Assembly (NCBI GenBank): GCA_013215055.1
Contig: JABSRQ010000035.1
Location: 1-45,559, forward strand
DNA from: Pseudomonadales bacterium
Lineage (GTDB): Bacteria > Pseudomonadota > Gammaproteobacteria > Pseudomonadales > DT-91
Length of the DNA: 45,559 bases
Direction of reading: 5' to 3'
The notes beneath the pieces were generated by a model that had not been told where the DNA came from, made no database searches, and was given only the letters and a program-made list of their open reading frames with translations. A program made the translations under genes and the position numbers. Positions 26,034-37,500 of this stretch are shown in pieces (position 1 is the stretch's first letter; each line of letters begins with the position of its first letter).

Positions 26034-27419
26034 TCAGTTAACCCTGCCCTCTTTTGCCAGCTCACGATTTACTCCCCGTCTGATATCTTCCAACAAAATT
26101 TTATTGCCTCCGCGCTGTATAGCCTGCATTGAACTATAACGAACCACATTCATAATACATCCTCCCGTCAAATCATATTCACTGGCAAGTTTCTCCAGTT
26201 CAATATCATCATCCAGCTGTGCCTGCGTCGAAAAACCGCTTTCCCAGATGGTTAGACGTTCATTTTCTGCTGGCATGGGGAAAAAGATCATGGCCTCAAA
26301 TCGGCGTAAAAACGCTTCATCCAAATTATCTTTGAAGTTAGAAGCGAGAATAGCAATACCATCAAATGTTTCTATGCGTTGCAGTAAATAAGATACCTCC
26401 TGATTAGCATGCCTATCGTTGGAACTGCTGGTTTCGGTGCGTTTACCAAATATAGCATCGGCCTCATCAAAAAATAATATCCAATCCTTCTGCTGCGCCT
26501 GATCAAACACCTTTCCCAAGTTTTTCTCGGTCTCGCCTATATATTTGGAAACCACTAACGATAAGTCAACCTTATACACATGCCTGCCGGTGGCCTTGCC
26601 CAATAAACAGGCTGTCATGGTTTTACCGGTACCCGGTGGGCCATAGAATAAACCACGGAACCCTGGGCGTAAGCGCGAGCGCATGCCCCAATCCGTCATT
26701 AACGTAGGGCCATGCTGTATCCAGGTTTCAATCTCTAACACCTGCTTTAACGTTGCAGGATGCAAAACTAGATCATCCCAGTTTTGCTGTGTTTCTATAT
26801 AGCTTGCGGGAAAATCTGTGGTCAAATCCGGTCTATAAGACTGACCTGTAGTGAAATAATTTATGGTCTCTTCACTAAGGCCTAACGCCGCTTTCATAGG
26901 GCTGATATCTTGAGCCCCAGATTTCAGTGATAAAATTTTATGTTGTTGAAAAAAGTGATCATGTTGCAATAATAACTGCACACTGAAACGCGCCTCGAGA
27001 TCCGTACCACCGAGAATAAAGGCCAGGGTTTCACCTGTAGGCATATAATCGCCATTGGCCAAACGCAAGCCACCAAACTCCGTATAGCGACTCTGCAAAA
27101 ACTGGTTCTTGGTAAAAAAAATATCCATTAAGCGTGGCCGAATAAGCGGCGCTAAACTAAGAACCAGTGTAATCCGCTCACTTAAAGACAAGCCATAATG
27201 CTCGATAAAACTAGCATAATGGGAATCTGATAATGTGGGTGGTTCAATATCAAAAATACTCAAAGCCGTGATATTTTTCTCACTGCCTTCAGAAAAATAC
27301 TGATTAAACCGGGCCTCCAGTACCTGAGAAAACCAATTTAGTTCTAATTCCAAATCTTTGGCATTACGCTGTAAAGGCGTAGTCTCTACCACTCTATCTG
27401 TAACGGTGCTCGCATCCAT
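26034..27419 (-). CDS. eCIS AAA+ ATPase (Afp15-like)
   Basis: A 461-aa cytoplasmic ATPase and the last gene of the structural operon. The N-terminal 200 residues form the helical eCIS-specific region. The AAA+ core follows, with Walker A GPPGTGKT (260-267), Walker B ILFFDEAD (314-321), sensor-1 ILASNFKDNLDEAF and the arginine-finger region FLRRFEAMI. Afp15 and PVC15 homologues are universal in eCIS loci and are thought to act in assembly or cargo loading. The ATG at 27419 lies 34 bases inside the tape-measure gene, so the two are translationally coupled. Confidence 0.93.
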   Translation of the reverse strand: MDASTVTDRVVETTPLQRNAKDLELELNWFSQVLEARFNQYFSEGSEKNITALSIFDIEPPTLSDSHYASFIEHYGLSLSERITLVLSLAPLIRPRLMDIFFTKNQFLQSRYTEFGGLRLANGDYMPTGETLAFILGGTDLEARFSVQLLLQHDHFFQQHKILSLKSGAQDISPMKAALGLSEETINYFTTGQSYRPDLTTDFPASYIETQQNWDDLVLHPATLKQVLEIETWIQHGPTLMTDWGMRSRLRPGFRGLFYGPPGTGKTMTACLLGKATGRHVYKVDLSLVVSKYIGETEKNLGKVFDQAQQKDWILFFDEADAIFGKRTETSSSNDRHANQEVSYLLQRIETFDGIAILASNFKDNLDEAFLRRFEAMIFFPMPAENERLTIWESGFSTQAQLDDDIELEKLASEYDLTGGCIMNVVRYSSMQAIQRGGNKILLEDIRRGVNRELAKEGRVN

Positions 27420-29221
27420 GGTTCTCTCACGTAATTAAAACTCCAGGGGAATTGATCTAACACAATATCGTAGGTCTCACGCTCTACCTGTAACAACCAA
27501 ATATCCAGGCTGCAACGTAATACCCCTTGGCGCATCAGAAAGCTTCCAATAAAGCCCTCATTAGACATACTGTTAAGCACCGAAGCATGCTCTATTACGG
27601 CGCGTAAAAGAACATCACATTCTTGTATTTCGTTGTCGCTTATTTCTTCACCAAATTCATACAGGGCATCCGGTGATAAACCACATAATATCTTGTTTAA
27701 AGGCAGTAAGTATTCAGCTGATGAGGCATGACCTGTAGCGATATATTGTAATAAGCCTACCGCACGAAATTGATGTTTTTCGCTTTTAAAATGGCCCGCG
27801 TCTATCAAACCTAATTGATTAAAAAAGGGTGTCAAAAAACGCCCTAGAATAACTAAGCCTGCGTTACTCACAAAAACCTCATCACTCTCACTGAAAGTGC
27901 CTTGAGAAGTTGGCATAGCAGCGGTAGCTAAAGTCCCTTTGATTGGTTCTGCATGCCTCGTTTTTAAGGGGTTTTTCTGTTGATCTGATTTAGCAGCTTC
28001 AGCACTTAATAAAACGGCCTTATTGTCAGGCTGAGGGCTTTCTGTTGTAACACTTTTTGCCAATACATTCTCACTGACTCGATCATCACCGCTAATTGCT
28101 TCTTCTAGATGATTTTCTGCGCTGCGTTCTACAGAACCCACCGCAGTTGGAAGTGAACCACTAAGCTTATTGGCACTGTTCTGAACGGTATCGTTTTCAT
28201 GATTAACATTGATTGAAGCCTTAGATCTATTGGCATTATGTTCAGCGTTGTTAGACGGCTCTTGTGCGTGCTTTTTATCTACAGCCAGTGTCTCACCGCT
28301 CAAGATAATTTTTATAGCCCTAGTATTTTCTTCTGCGTATTTAACTTTAGCGAGACGCAACTCTTCAATATGCTGTAGCTCTTGGTTTAACAGCTCTTTT
28401 ATCGGTGTCGCTAATCTATCGCTATTGATCAATTGCTCGATAAAAGCAGGATATTCAATATTGCAATGCCTTGTCAGCCGTAATAAAACGGCAGTGAATT
28501 GTGATGAAAACGTTTCACTAGAAAATGAAGCGGATAAAACAATATCAAAAAAACCTTTCCATGCCAGGCTGCGCACTTCACGTTTGCTGTGTAATTTAAT
28601 AAGAGCGCTTTCATACACAGACAACATCAGTTGATCACAATGCCGCATCTGCGGGCTTAAAAAACGGGTCAACGCCTCAAGATTTCCATCATCATAATGA
28701 TTAATAATTCGAGCGATGGCATTGTTAACCTTGGCCAACTCACCCATCATTCGTCGCAGCAAAGCCGGTGAATTTTGTAATAATAAAGCCAGGCAATTAT
28801 CCAATACAGCCTCATCACTGACATCTGCCCACCAAGGCAGACATCCCGTTTTGGCAAATATATCAAAGAGCTCTAACTGAGACTGGGTTTTAACATCTGC
28901 TGACTCATTACCGCTCAAAGAAGGATTAAGCTGCACTGCCATAACACGCCCCTGTTCGTGAAGCACCTTTGGCAAGACCTTATTCAGTTTCTCTAAAAAC
29001 AGAGCCTCAAAATTTTCCTCATCGATAAAACCAAGGTCCAGCTCCAGCTTTTCTATACGGTGAATCTGACCATCATCGCTGAACTGATCAAAATGGCGTT
29101 GCAACAACGGCACAATGCGCTCACGTTGAATACGGGTAATATCGGCATAGAGTTGCTGCGCCTTACCCTCATCAGGTAGAGTCACCTCTAGGATTTGTGA
29201 CTTAACCCTGTGGGTGGACAT
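27386..29221 (-). CDS. eCIS tape-measure protein (Afp14-like, CIS_TMP)
   Basis: A 611-aa protein. The N-terminus (about 1-110) has the family pattern HRVKSQILEVTLPDEGKAQ, ERIVPLLQRHFDQF and KLELDLGFI of contractile-injection-system tape-measure proteins. Residues about 310-430 are a polar, Ser/Asn/Glu-rich linker of low complexity. Residues about 450-600 contain the C-terminal module (AGLVILGRFLTPFFNQLGLID, then SVEY/LDIWLLQVE-type helices). In Afp the length of this protein sets tube length. Start ATG 29221 overlaps the preceding stop by one base (TAATG). It is directly before the ATPase, the usual Afp14-Afp15 order. Confidence 0.85.
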   Translation of the reverse strand: MSTHRVKSQILEVTLPDEGKAQQLYADITRIQRERIVPLLQRHFDQFSDDGQIHRIEKLELDLGFIDEENFEALFLEKLNKVLPKVLHEQGRVMAVQLNPSLSGNESADVKTQSQLELFDIFAKTGCLPWWADVSDEAVLDNCLALLLQNSPALLRRMMGELAKVNNAIARIINHYDDGNLEALTRFLSPQMRHCDQLMLSVYESALIKLHSKREVRSLAWKGFFDIVLSASFSSETFSSQFTAVLLRLTRHCNIEYPAFIEQLINSDRLATPIKELLNQELQHIEELRLAKVKYAEENTRAIKIILSGETLAVDKKHAQEPSNNAEHNANRSKASINVNHENDTVQNSANKLSGSLPTAVGSVERSAENHLEEAISGDDRVSENVLAKSVTTESPQPDNKAVLLSAEAAKSDQQKNPLKTRHAEPIKGTLATAAMPTSQGTFSESDEVFVSNAGLVILGRFLTPFFNQLGLIDAGHFKSEKHQFRAVGLLQYIATGHASSAEYLLPLNKILCGLSPDALYEFGEEISDNEIQECDVLLRAVIEHASVLNSMSNEGFIGSFLMRQGVLRCSLDIWLLQVERETYDIVLDQFPWSFNYVREPWMRAPLQIEW

Positions 29222-32200
29222 TATTTATCAACCGCCTCCACATTAAGACTTACTCGTGTCGTTAATAACGTCGTTAATCCCGTTATTGTTTTACTGGCAC
29301 AGACCGAAAATTCGGTGGCTGCAGATAAGGCTTCAGAAGTCAGTAATAATCCCGGCTCGCCACTGGAGCCTATACGGAAATCAATGCCAACCCTCGTTGT
29401 CTCCAGGGCTTGGTCTCTATAATCAAAGCCTGATGTGTTAACCGGACGTTGATCTTCACCCTGCAATAATTGGTAGCTAACACCTTGCTGAGTATTCTCT
29501 AACATAAACCGCCCACTATCACCGATTTTCACCGGCTCTTCTAACGCCGTTAAAATGGGACGCGGATCAGGCCTGACTAAAACAACCAAACTTGTCGACA
29601 AGGCTACACTGAGCTGACTGCCTTTTTTAATAGCTCTAATAATAAACACGCTATCTTCAGACAACGACGTTGTCACGGACATTTTTCCAGATTTAGAACC
29701 AGGCTCAAAATCAGCCACCAGGATCTGATCTTCTGAGTCCTTCCACACGCCAGCAATCTGTGGCTTGCGTATCACTATTTCTCTGCCCTGCTCAGTCTTC
29801 ACGCTCAAGCTATCAATGCCGGCCGGTAAATAGTCCTGTTCTTTTAATCTCAGTTTGTAGAGTCGATACTCAGAAGTGGTTTGAGGTGAGACTATGCTTA
29901 AGCTTACTGCAGTATTAAAGTCTATTATCTCTTTAGACAAGGCCACCAACACATCGGCATCAGGTCTAACAGACACAATAAACTTCGCATCAAGAAAGGC
30001 AAAAATACTTGGCTGCAAAGTCCTGTAGGCTTTTACTTGCACCTTAGTATCTTCTCGTAGGGTGTTAGATTGCAGCGTAATACTGGATTTGTTACCTATA
30101 ATAGGCTCTGACAAGATCACCTCACCCGCCTCGCCTGTCACTAACTGGTAGGAAATACCTTCTTGTGAATCATGAATGCACACTGAGTAACCCTGATCAT
30201 AATTGATTGATATGAGCAGCTCTTCGCCTAGTTGATCTTCCCCCGGCAATACATTCATCACAAGAGCCGTATTAATCCCCGCCTTTATATTAATGTCTTG
30301 GTTTAAATAGGCCTCCAAAAAATCATGGGAACGATTATCCGTTCTCAGTGCCAGTATGGTAAAACTGATATCTTTTGTTATCGCTGGTGTCCATAAACTA
30401 AGCCTGTCTGAATGGCCACTATCAACACTGCCCTCAATCACGTATTTTAATGTTTTTCCATTTTTATCAACAGCCATGACCGGATTACCATCTTCATCAC
30501 AGAGTTGATAACGCACATCAGGTTGGGCATCAATAATATTAATATTGGCACTCTGATCCAGTGCGATGGTAGCAGGATATTCTAGAATCAAATCTTGTAT
30601 CGGCAAGGGTATGCCAATATTGAGCAGGCATATTAACCGGTCTCTAGCATCCCGTAATCGAATGTATCGATCTTCGTCCGTGACGATACAGTCCACCCAC
30701 TGCTGCCATGCCTGTTTATATTGTTTGATGGCTTTTTCATTAAACCAATGCAGGTAAATTTCTATATGAGCTGGTGTTTCTTCTCTTAGCGTTTTCCAGA
30801 TGAAATGTTTCTTTTCATTAATATCTGAAGTCTCAGCCAACGCAGGAAAAACATAACTGATTTGGCTGGAATACGGGTCTGAGCGATTAATACCAGAAAG
30901 TACCGCCGGCATATGAGTGAAAATTGAACCTTGATTATTAATCTGAGCGGTTTTATCAGCAACTTGTGGTCGCAATAAAATATGCTCTAGCATATAAAAA
31001 TCCGTTGCTGGAACATCATCGGAATCCAGCGCTATCAAACCTAATTTATGCTGAAGCCTAGCTTTTAAACCCTGATTTTCTGCAGAACTTGCCTGGTAAT
31101 CAAAGCCACTGCCTCTTGCTGAACCTATTTGAGGATAAAGTTCTAAAAACTTAGCTTTACGCCTAAGCAACTGTTCAGCGGTATCACCTCGGGCTCCGCC
31201 ACTGCCCTCCTCTTCAGCAATACCATAAAACAGTGAGTAGTCATTAAACTCTTCAGCAAAGCGTGCCAATAAGTGATTTAAGAATCGGTGTTTACGCCCA
31301 TATTTTTGGCTAAAATCATCTCCTGCAGATTCTGTTATTTTTTGCAGAGTCTGTGTTCTAAGCTCAAGTCCCTCGGCAAAAAGGGTATCTAACTGCAGCC
31401 CAACATCGGCCACGGGTTGTGAAAAATAACTGCGTAAATCATCACTTTGATAAGATAACAATGTCTGGGCATTGGCTAGCTGAGAGAAATTATTCGCTAA
31501 TATTTGATCAAATAATAACAAATAGGCTTTTAATTGTTGGGCCCCGGCCTTGCGTTGTGGCGAGACAGAAGCCTTTAGCCCTAGTTCACCAATGCCATAG
31601 TTTTCCGGAAACTGATGCAGTAGTGAATAATATTTACCAGGGTTTCTATTTCTGCCCACAGGCATGTCACTATGCCAGGCATTGCTGCGTTGTGAATGAC
31701 TGCCTTTATTTAATTGATTGTATATTTTTTTAACTTGCGAAGGACTTGTTTGCGCTACAAGCTGACCTCTAACAAGTTTAATAGTGCTCTTATCGACATC
31801 TAAATAGGGAGCACTGCCTTTGCTTAACTTTAAATACCAAGGCTCATCAGACAAAGAGATATGGCTCACTGCCGATACCCCTGGAATATCCATGATAATC
31901 CGAATAAGATCAGAAGAGCGTAAAGTATCTTTTAACTGAAAGTGGTCAAGCTCATCATCAAGAATAAAACCATTATCAAGTACTGGGCCGTTCATAGCCT
32001 CATCGATGCAGATGCCTTTTTCAAGCAATTCCTCTAAAGAGTAAAAAGGGATAGTCGGTGAAATAGTGTCGGCAAGTTGCTGATAGATAGATGCCAAAAC
32101 GAGATTGGCATCATCGACATCATCGATATCAATAAGCGCATCAATTTTAACGCTTTGCGTTTGTAAAACCACAGGCGTATTGAAGTCAATGCAGACTGCC

Positions 32201-32724
32201 CTATTGGCATGCAAGCGATGCTTGACCTGCGCTATCAATGAAGGATGTCTTAGCGAATCAACGTCGGTTTCTATCAATACATCATAAACACCCTCGATAT
32301 TAATATTTTCTCTAGAGGCGGACGATTGAAAATGCATCTCCTGTTCAGAGCTGTCGTAATACAATTGTAAATCGGGATTTTGGACCTCTTGCAACCAGGC
32401 ATTTTTTACACCCGGCACATCGATAACAAGTTTTCTATAATCTCTCAAAGTAACCGGTTTGATCGCTAAAACTTCAGCAGGCCCATGTAAAGACTGAGCC
32501 CCATCAGCATTCGCTAACAGATCCTGTATATCATATCCCGCACGATAACCAAGATCGGTCAAGACATAACAGAGTTGCTCTAATATGGTAATGCCGGGAT
32601 CATGGGCATTGAAATCCGTCCACTGAGTAGAGGAGATTTTCTCTAGGTATTTAATGCCTTGCGAACGCAGGGCACTAAAATCCAAGTCCGTCTCTTGCAA
32701 ATCAACTGCGAGAGTATTTTTCAT
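29221..32724 (-). CDS. eCIS baseplate protein, J-like (second wedge subunit) with repeat-rich C-terminus
   Basis: About 1167 aa from the ATG at 32724, chosen because GGAG sits 6 bases upstream; the frame extends a few codons further to a TTG. The N-terminus has the eCIS wedge motif WTDFNAHDPGITILEQL and YRAGYDIQDLL (about 35-75). The middle (about 330-640) is the conserved baseplate body (LLFDQILANNFSQLA, MLEHILLRP). From about 720 on there are at least three beta-sandwich-like repeats sharing G-I/V-SYQL-x-x-GE and VRPDxxxxLxAL. Such repeats are unusual for a wedge subunit and could decorate the baseplate. Followed by the tape measure with a one-base overlap. Confidence 0.85.
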   Translation of the reverse strand: MKNTLAVDLQETDLDFSALRSQGIKYLEKISSTQWTDFNAHDPGITILEQLCYVLTDLGYRAGYDIQDLLANADGAQSLHGPAEVLAIKPVTLRDYRKLVIDVPGVKNAWLQEVQNPDLQLYYDSSEQEMHFQSSASRENINIEGVYDVLIETDVDSLRHPSLIAQVKHRLHANRAVCIDFNTPVVLQTQSVKIDALIDIDDVDDANLVLASIYQQLADTISPTIPFYSLEELLEKGICIDEAMNGPVLDNGFILDDELDHFQLKDTLRSSDLIRIIMDIPGVSAVSHISLSDEPWYLKLSKGSAPYLDVDKSTIKLVRGQLVAQTSPSQVKKIYNQLNKGSHSQRSNAWHSDMPVGRNRNPGKYYSLLHQFPENYGIGELGLKASVSPQRKAGAQQLKAYLLLFDQILANNFSQLANAQTLLSYQSDDLRSYFSQPVADVGLQLDTLFAEGLELRTQTLQKITESAGDDFSQKYGRKHRFLNHLLARFAEEFNDYSLFYGIAEEEGSGGARGDTAEQLLRRKAKFLELYPQIGSARGSGFDYQASSAENQGLKARLQHKLGLIALDSDDVPATDFYMLEHILLRPQVADKTAQINNQGSIFTHMPAVLSGINRSDPYSSQISYVFPALAETSDINEKKHFIWKTLREETPAHIEIYLHWFNEKAIKQYKQAWQQWVDCIVTDEDRYIRLRDARDRLICLLNIGIPLPIQDLILEYPATIALDQSANINIIDAQPDVRYQLCDEDGNPVMAVDKNGKTLKYVIEGSVDSGHSDRLSLWTPAITKDISFTILALRTDNRSHDFLEAYLNQDINIKAGINTALVMNVLPGEDQLGEELLISINYDQGYSVCIHDSQEGISYQLVTGEAGEVILSEPIIGNKSSITLQSNTLREDTKVQVKAYRTLQPSIFAFLDAKFIVSVRPDADVLVALSKEIIDFNTAVSLSIVSPQTTSEYRLYKLRLKEQDYLPAGIDSLSVKTEQGREIVIRKPQIAGVWKDSEDQILVADFEPGSKSGKMSVTTSLSEDSVFIIRAIKKGSQLSVALSTSLVVLVRPDPRPILTALEEPVKIGDSGRFMLENTQQGVSYQLLQGEDQRPVNTSGFDYRDQALETTRVGIDFRIGSSGEPGLLLTSEALSAATEFSVCASKTITGLTTLLTTRVSLNVEAVDK

Positions 32725-32781
32725 TACAAGCTCCAATGACAGCCATTAATTTCTGAAATGGGTATAACGATCTTTGCCATG

Positions 32782-34527
32782 TTAGTGCTTTGTCTTATCA
32801 AGTTTTTCTTTGAGATACTGTATTTCGGTGGCCAGCTCTTTTACTGAATTAATCAGTACCGGTGTCAATGCGGTGTAATCCATTGCCAAATAATCTTCAT
32901 CACCTTCTTTATAGCCAAACTCTTGAACAATTTCCGGTAGGATTTTTTTAACATCTTGAGCTAAAAAACCAATATGCCTTGAACCTAAATCTTTCTCTAC
33001 TTGATCTTTATAGTGGTAACGAACAGGAGACAACTGCAGCACTTCATTCAACCCGCCCTTATAGTCTTCTATATTTTCTTTCAATCGTGCATCAGACATT
33101 TTGGGAAACGATTTAGCGCATACAGATCCGTTAGTGACGTTTATCAACACTTTTTTCATAGAGTTAGCATCATTATCAGAATGTCTTCGAAAATATAAAT
33201 AGTCATCCGTGGTCAGATAACATTGCCCGTTATAACGATATAACGCGCCATCCTTATTGCTTATATGCGCTTTAATAGATCGATCAAAAACTAAAGCAGC
33301 TACATCAGCTGTGTTTGTCACTACCAGACTATCTGCCGTTAGTTTCTTTTTAGCCTCCATATCCCCGCCAACAATTGTTTTTCCACCATCAAATTGTAAA
33401 CTTAGAGTACCTGCTGTTGTGCCATTGGTTTTGGCCATTATTTCGTTATTATCTAATGCAAGATGTTTTTTAGTCGCATCGCCTAAAATCAAATATCCCG
33501 TATTTTCTTTTAGCTGAACATCACTTCCACCTGTAATATGTAACTTAACCTTGGGCGCTGAAGTACCAATACCCGCTTTATCTTGTACATAAAGAATGCC
33601 CTTAGCAGGTTTTTTCCAATCGCCAATAGAAAGACCTCCCGTTCCAATAGCGACAGGGTTGTAAATAGCGGTACCCGGATATTCAGCGTCTCTATTCACT
33701 CTTAACCAATCATCTTTATTGGTTTCGATTATATTTTTGCCACTTTTATTTAATAGAGCAGCACCGTTAAATCGAACATTAGCGCCAAATTGAGCTTCTT
33801 TTTTTAAGCTAAGGGTCTCTGCGGTAATAGCAGATTTAACATTTAAATTACCCTCGATTTTTGCTGTACCCTCAACATGCAATTTAGCCTCTGGATTTTC
33901 TGTGCCTATTCCGACTTTCCCCGTAGGAAAAGACACTTTTTTATCTACGGCATTAAAACCAAACATTTTTGTCCAATCTATTTTACCTTTGGTACGTGTA
34001 CCGTACATGTCAATACAGCCGGTATTGCGTAATTCCATGGTTGATGCCAATTCATTGGGATTTGCTAAGGCCCATTTTCCCTCTTTATTTATATAAGCAT
34101 TATTGGAAATTCGCCCGGTATCTCCCTTCCCATTAATAAAAATATTATCCCCTAGGGAGAGATTGGCAGTACCGCCTGGCAGCGTTAATGTATGAGAGGG
34201 AGTGGTGGTACCTACACCAACATTGCCACTACCGCTTTCGATAAATAAGCGGCTGGACTGATTATCATGAAACGCCAATCCCGAGTTTGTTTCTCCCGGC
34301 TTTTGCATCATCTTCCAGGACAGCGTTTCCTCGCCATTTTCTACTCGGTAAAAATTAATCAGCTGCTCTTTTTCACCAACTGATTTTATGCTGACAGCCT
34401 CATTGGGTCTTGCTAACAGGTTATCCTCATCTTGAATAAGCATGCTATCAACCAGGTCGGAAAAATTTGATTCCGTAGGAATCCTACCCTTTCTAAAATA
34501 GTCCTTTAACGTGGCTCTGTTTTTCAT
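32782..34527 (-). CDS. eCIS tail fibre with C-terminal S74 intramolecular chaperone
   Basis: A 581-aa protein. The N-terminus (TLKDYFRKGRIPTESNFSDL) is an attachment segment. The shaft (about 95-460) is built of repeated beta motifs (VGVGTTTPSHTLTL, VGIGTENPEAKLHV, AGIGTSAPKVKLHI), typical of trimeric fibres. The last 105 residues are a peptidase-S74 (endosialidase-type) chaperone with the Ser-Lys pair in SDARLKENI, then RHIGFLAQDV and MDYTALTPVLI, ending in a coiled coil. In relatives the chaperone guides trimer folding and then cuts itself off. The fibre sets target binding. Its place between the two large baseplate genes differs from the Afp11-12-13 order. Confidence 0.88.
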   Translation of the reverse strand: MKNRATLKDYFRKGRIPTESNFSDLVDSMLIQDEDNLLARPNEAVSIKSVGEKEQLINFYRVENGEETLSWKMMQKPGETNSGLAFHDNQSSRLFIESGSGNVGVGTTTPSHTLTLPGGTANLSLGDNIFINGKGDTGRISNNAYINKEGKWALANPNELASTMELRNTGCIDMYGTRTKGKIDWTKMFGFNAVDKKVSFPTGKVGIGTENPEAKLHVEGTAKIEGNLNVKSAITAETLSLKKEAQFGANVRFNGAALLNKSGKNIIETNKDDWLRVNRDAEYPGTAIYNPVAIGTGGLSIGDWKKPAKGILYVQDKAGIGTSAPKVKLHITGGSDVQLKENTGYLILGDATKKHLALDNNEIMAKTNGTTAGTLSLQFDGGKTIVGGDMEAKKKLTADSLVVTNTADVAALVFDRSIKAHISNKDGALYRYNGQCYLTTDDYLYFRRHSDNDANSMKKVLINVTNGSVCAKSFPKMSDARLKENIEDYKGGLNEVLQLSPVRYHYKDQVEKDLGSRHIGFLAQDVKKILPEIVQEFGYKEGDEDYLAMDYTALTPVLINSVKELATEIQYLKEKLDKTKH

Positions 34528-34573
34528 TGCGGTATCCTTTTTTTATCTGTCTGATAGAGAGCTTTTAGATAGT

Positions 34574-37500
34574 TTATGGTGCGATCTTAAAATCCAATCC
34601 AACTTTCATGTAATTAACCCCGGAAAATACTTCTTCGTCATATTCTTCATCACCGATAATATCTATCTCGTGATCCTTGGCTGAAACAATGACGGTGTCC
34701 GGTGCGACTATCGTGGCTTCTTGTAATTGAATGCTTTTTTCAGCCACTGTCTCAAACGTATGCCCATTACGGCTGCTGTATAATTTTATCGCCGCTGCAT
34801 AGTCCACATAAGGCTGATCTTCAATAAATTTGATGATGACACTGGCATTAATATTACCGCCAAAAACGATATCGCTGCTATCATCAAAAGCCCATGGAGA
34901 CAATAAACGCTGTAAGGACAACCTCAGTTTTTCCTTATAAAAAACCGCATCAATATTGTCTTTAAAACGAACACCACAACGTATTCTCAGTTGTAAAAAA
35001 TGGGGGTTAATGACTTTGATTTTGGCCAATGAAGAGCTACGTTGGCACAGATAATCTTCAATTTTTAATAACGTATCTGCAGGTACTTTTGGCTCAAAAG
35101 GATTAAATGGCAGCTTATTACGGATATCAGGTATCACAATCACCTGAACATGGTTACTTATACGTGGGTCTTTTGATGTGCCTGCTGCTAACGCCTTGAC
35201 TCTATATATCATAGGAAAGGCATCCAGAATCAGGCGTTCATAATCCCAACTGGTTAAGGCTCTGTCTTTATGCCTTAATCGCTCACTGGTTCGCATACTG
35301 AAGTTTTGTGTTTTTTCTGCTGACTTGCCTCCGGCAGAACTATAAGACTGTTGCAGCGATTTTATTTTTGCCACCGGCTTAACTAACGCTTTGATTGTAT
35401 TGGCTGCCAAGGGTGTATCCAGATGATCGCTGGCATTATTAATATCAACAAAGGTCGCCTGAACAGCTTGAGCACTAATAGCTACAAGATCTGCAACGGC
35501 CCGTGCATTTCCTGCGATGCTCGCTCTTATCCAATAAAGCTCTTCCGGTAATACCGTACCTGGGTTAGCCTCTGGAAGCATAAAACTAATGATACCTGAA
35601 TTTAACAATCCATTTGTCTCATCAGAAACGATCAAACCTTGAGCCGGGCGCTTCCATTGATTGCCGTCAAGGTAATCCCATTCAATTTTACTCAGCGCCA
35701 AATCAGGGTCGGCACTGCCTTCGGCAACTTGAAATAACAGCGATAGATTAGGATGACCGGCAAGGTCTTTAATACCAATAAATAATTGTCCCTCATATTG
35801 TTGTAACGCAAACAAGGGGAATACAGACTGCTGTTGAGTGGAAAACTCCTGATAACCAAAGGGCTGTAAATGATAAAGTTTATGCTCTTCTAATAGCCCT
35901 GCATTTTCTATATCAATCTCAATCGATGCACAATAATCTACAGCAAGGCTTTTAATTTTTGGTGTATAGGGCGTATTAACAATAAAGGGATCAACCTTCC
36001 CATTGTTATTACGATTGGCATTGATTGCTGCAACTTTAGGGTAAACGGACTGTTGGAAATCACTCTCAAGCTCTAGGCACCAATAGCGGCTCCAGTCCAA
36101 CACCTTATCTTCAGCATTGATTTGAGTCTGCCACTGATAAGATAACAAAGCATTCAATCCCTCTATCACTAACTTGCCTTTGCCGGTATCTTTTTTCTCA
36201 AAAAGCGGTAGTGAAACCAGATCATAAGATGAGCGATTATTATATAATGAGACATTTGCCTTAAATGCACTATTGTCTGAGACAGGACTCTGTGTCGCTA
36301 CACTAGCATCCGTCGTTGGTGCATAATAACCTTGGTAATGCTCTGCAAAATTGTTAGGTGTACCTAACCAGCTAATATCTAGCTGTAATTGATTAAGTTG
36401 TTTGATACATAGCTCTTCATGAGCCCAATACATTTTACTACCCACTTCTGCCTGATATGAAAAAGGTTCAAAAGGCGATGTCCCATCGATAACGCCATGA
36501 TCATTTTGTAGCGTCAAATGTTGTAAGCCCTTGACGTCAACGTCAACGTTTACCTTTTTCACGATCAGCTGCTGAAAAACCTCATAATGTTTTACAAGGT
36601 CTGCTGCACTAGCGGCATCATTAGCAGCCATATCGGCCAGAAATAATATCAATACAGGCCAGCGTGTTTCAATTTCATCTTGCCCATCAAAAGCAACTAT
36701 TGCAGGGAATTCTTTTTCCAGAACAATATTAATGTTTAGCCCACTGGCTAGCACCTCTATTTTATGTCCCACCAACAACAGGCCTTCAGCTGTACTTAAC
36801 TTGAGTTCAAGAGCGCCCTCTTCACAGGCCCTGCTTATGGCCTGCTGATCAAACTGCTGTGCTGAGAACTCAAGCTGCAGGCTAATAAACCGCTGCCCTT
36901 CAGACAGTAATAATAATGGGGATGCCACCGCAAAACCCAGCCTACCTACTACCGGGTTAATCTCTCTTTCGACCCGGTAATAATCACCAAACGTTCGCCA
37001 ATGAGGTGTTGTCTCTTCTTCAGGTAAAGTTGTGACCTTCGCTATCGTTTCAGCATGCTCTGCCGCATAAATATTCTGCCACTGCTCTATGCTGGCCAAA
37101 TGATTTATCCAACCTCGTTTAACCCGTTGTGCCTGTTCGATAATTTTATAGACGGTTTGCCAGTCATGATCACTTGCCGTTTTATTTTCTGAAACGCTTT
37201 TAACCAGAGTAAAATTTTCCTTACCCATACAAAATTGTCTTGAAATATAATCTTCATCTCTATTGGCGTTAAGCTGTGAAAAATGACGTAAAGCGGATTC
37301 CCGCTTTTTTGAATCAGATTCACCAAAGGCATACTGAATCATCGCATCAAAACTGTCATCATGCTGTTTCTCCAGCACTAGCTTACGACTATTAATCGTT
37401 TTATTACTATGAGACTTTTCAAATAGTGAAAATAACGTTTCAAGCTGCCAAGGCATGGCATTAGCGTTATTATGAATTTTTCGAGCAGTGACAAAGTCTT

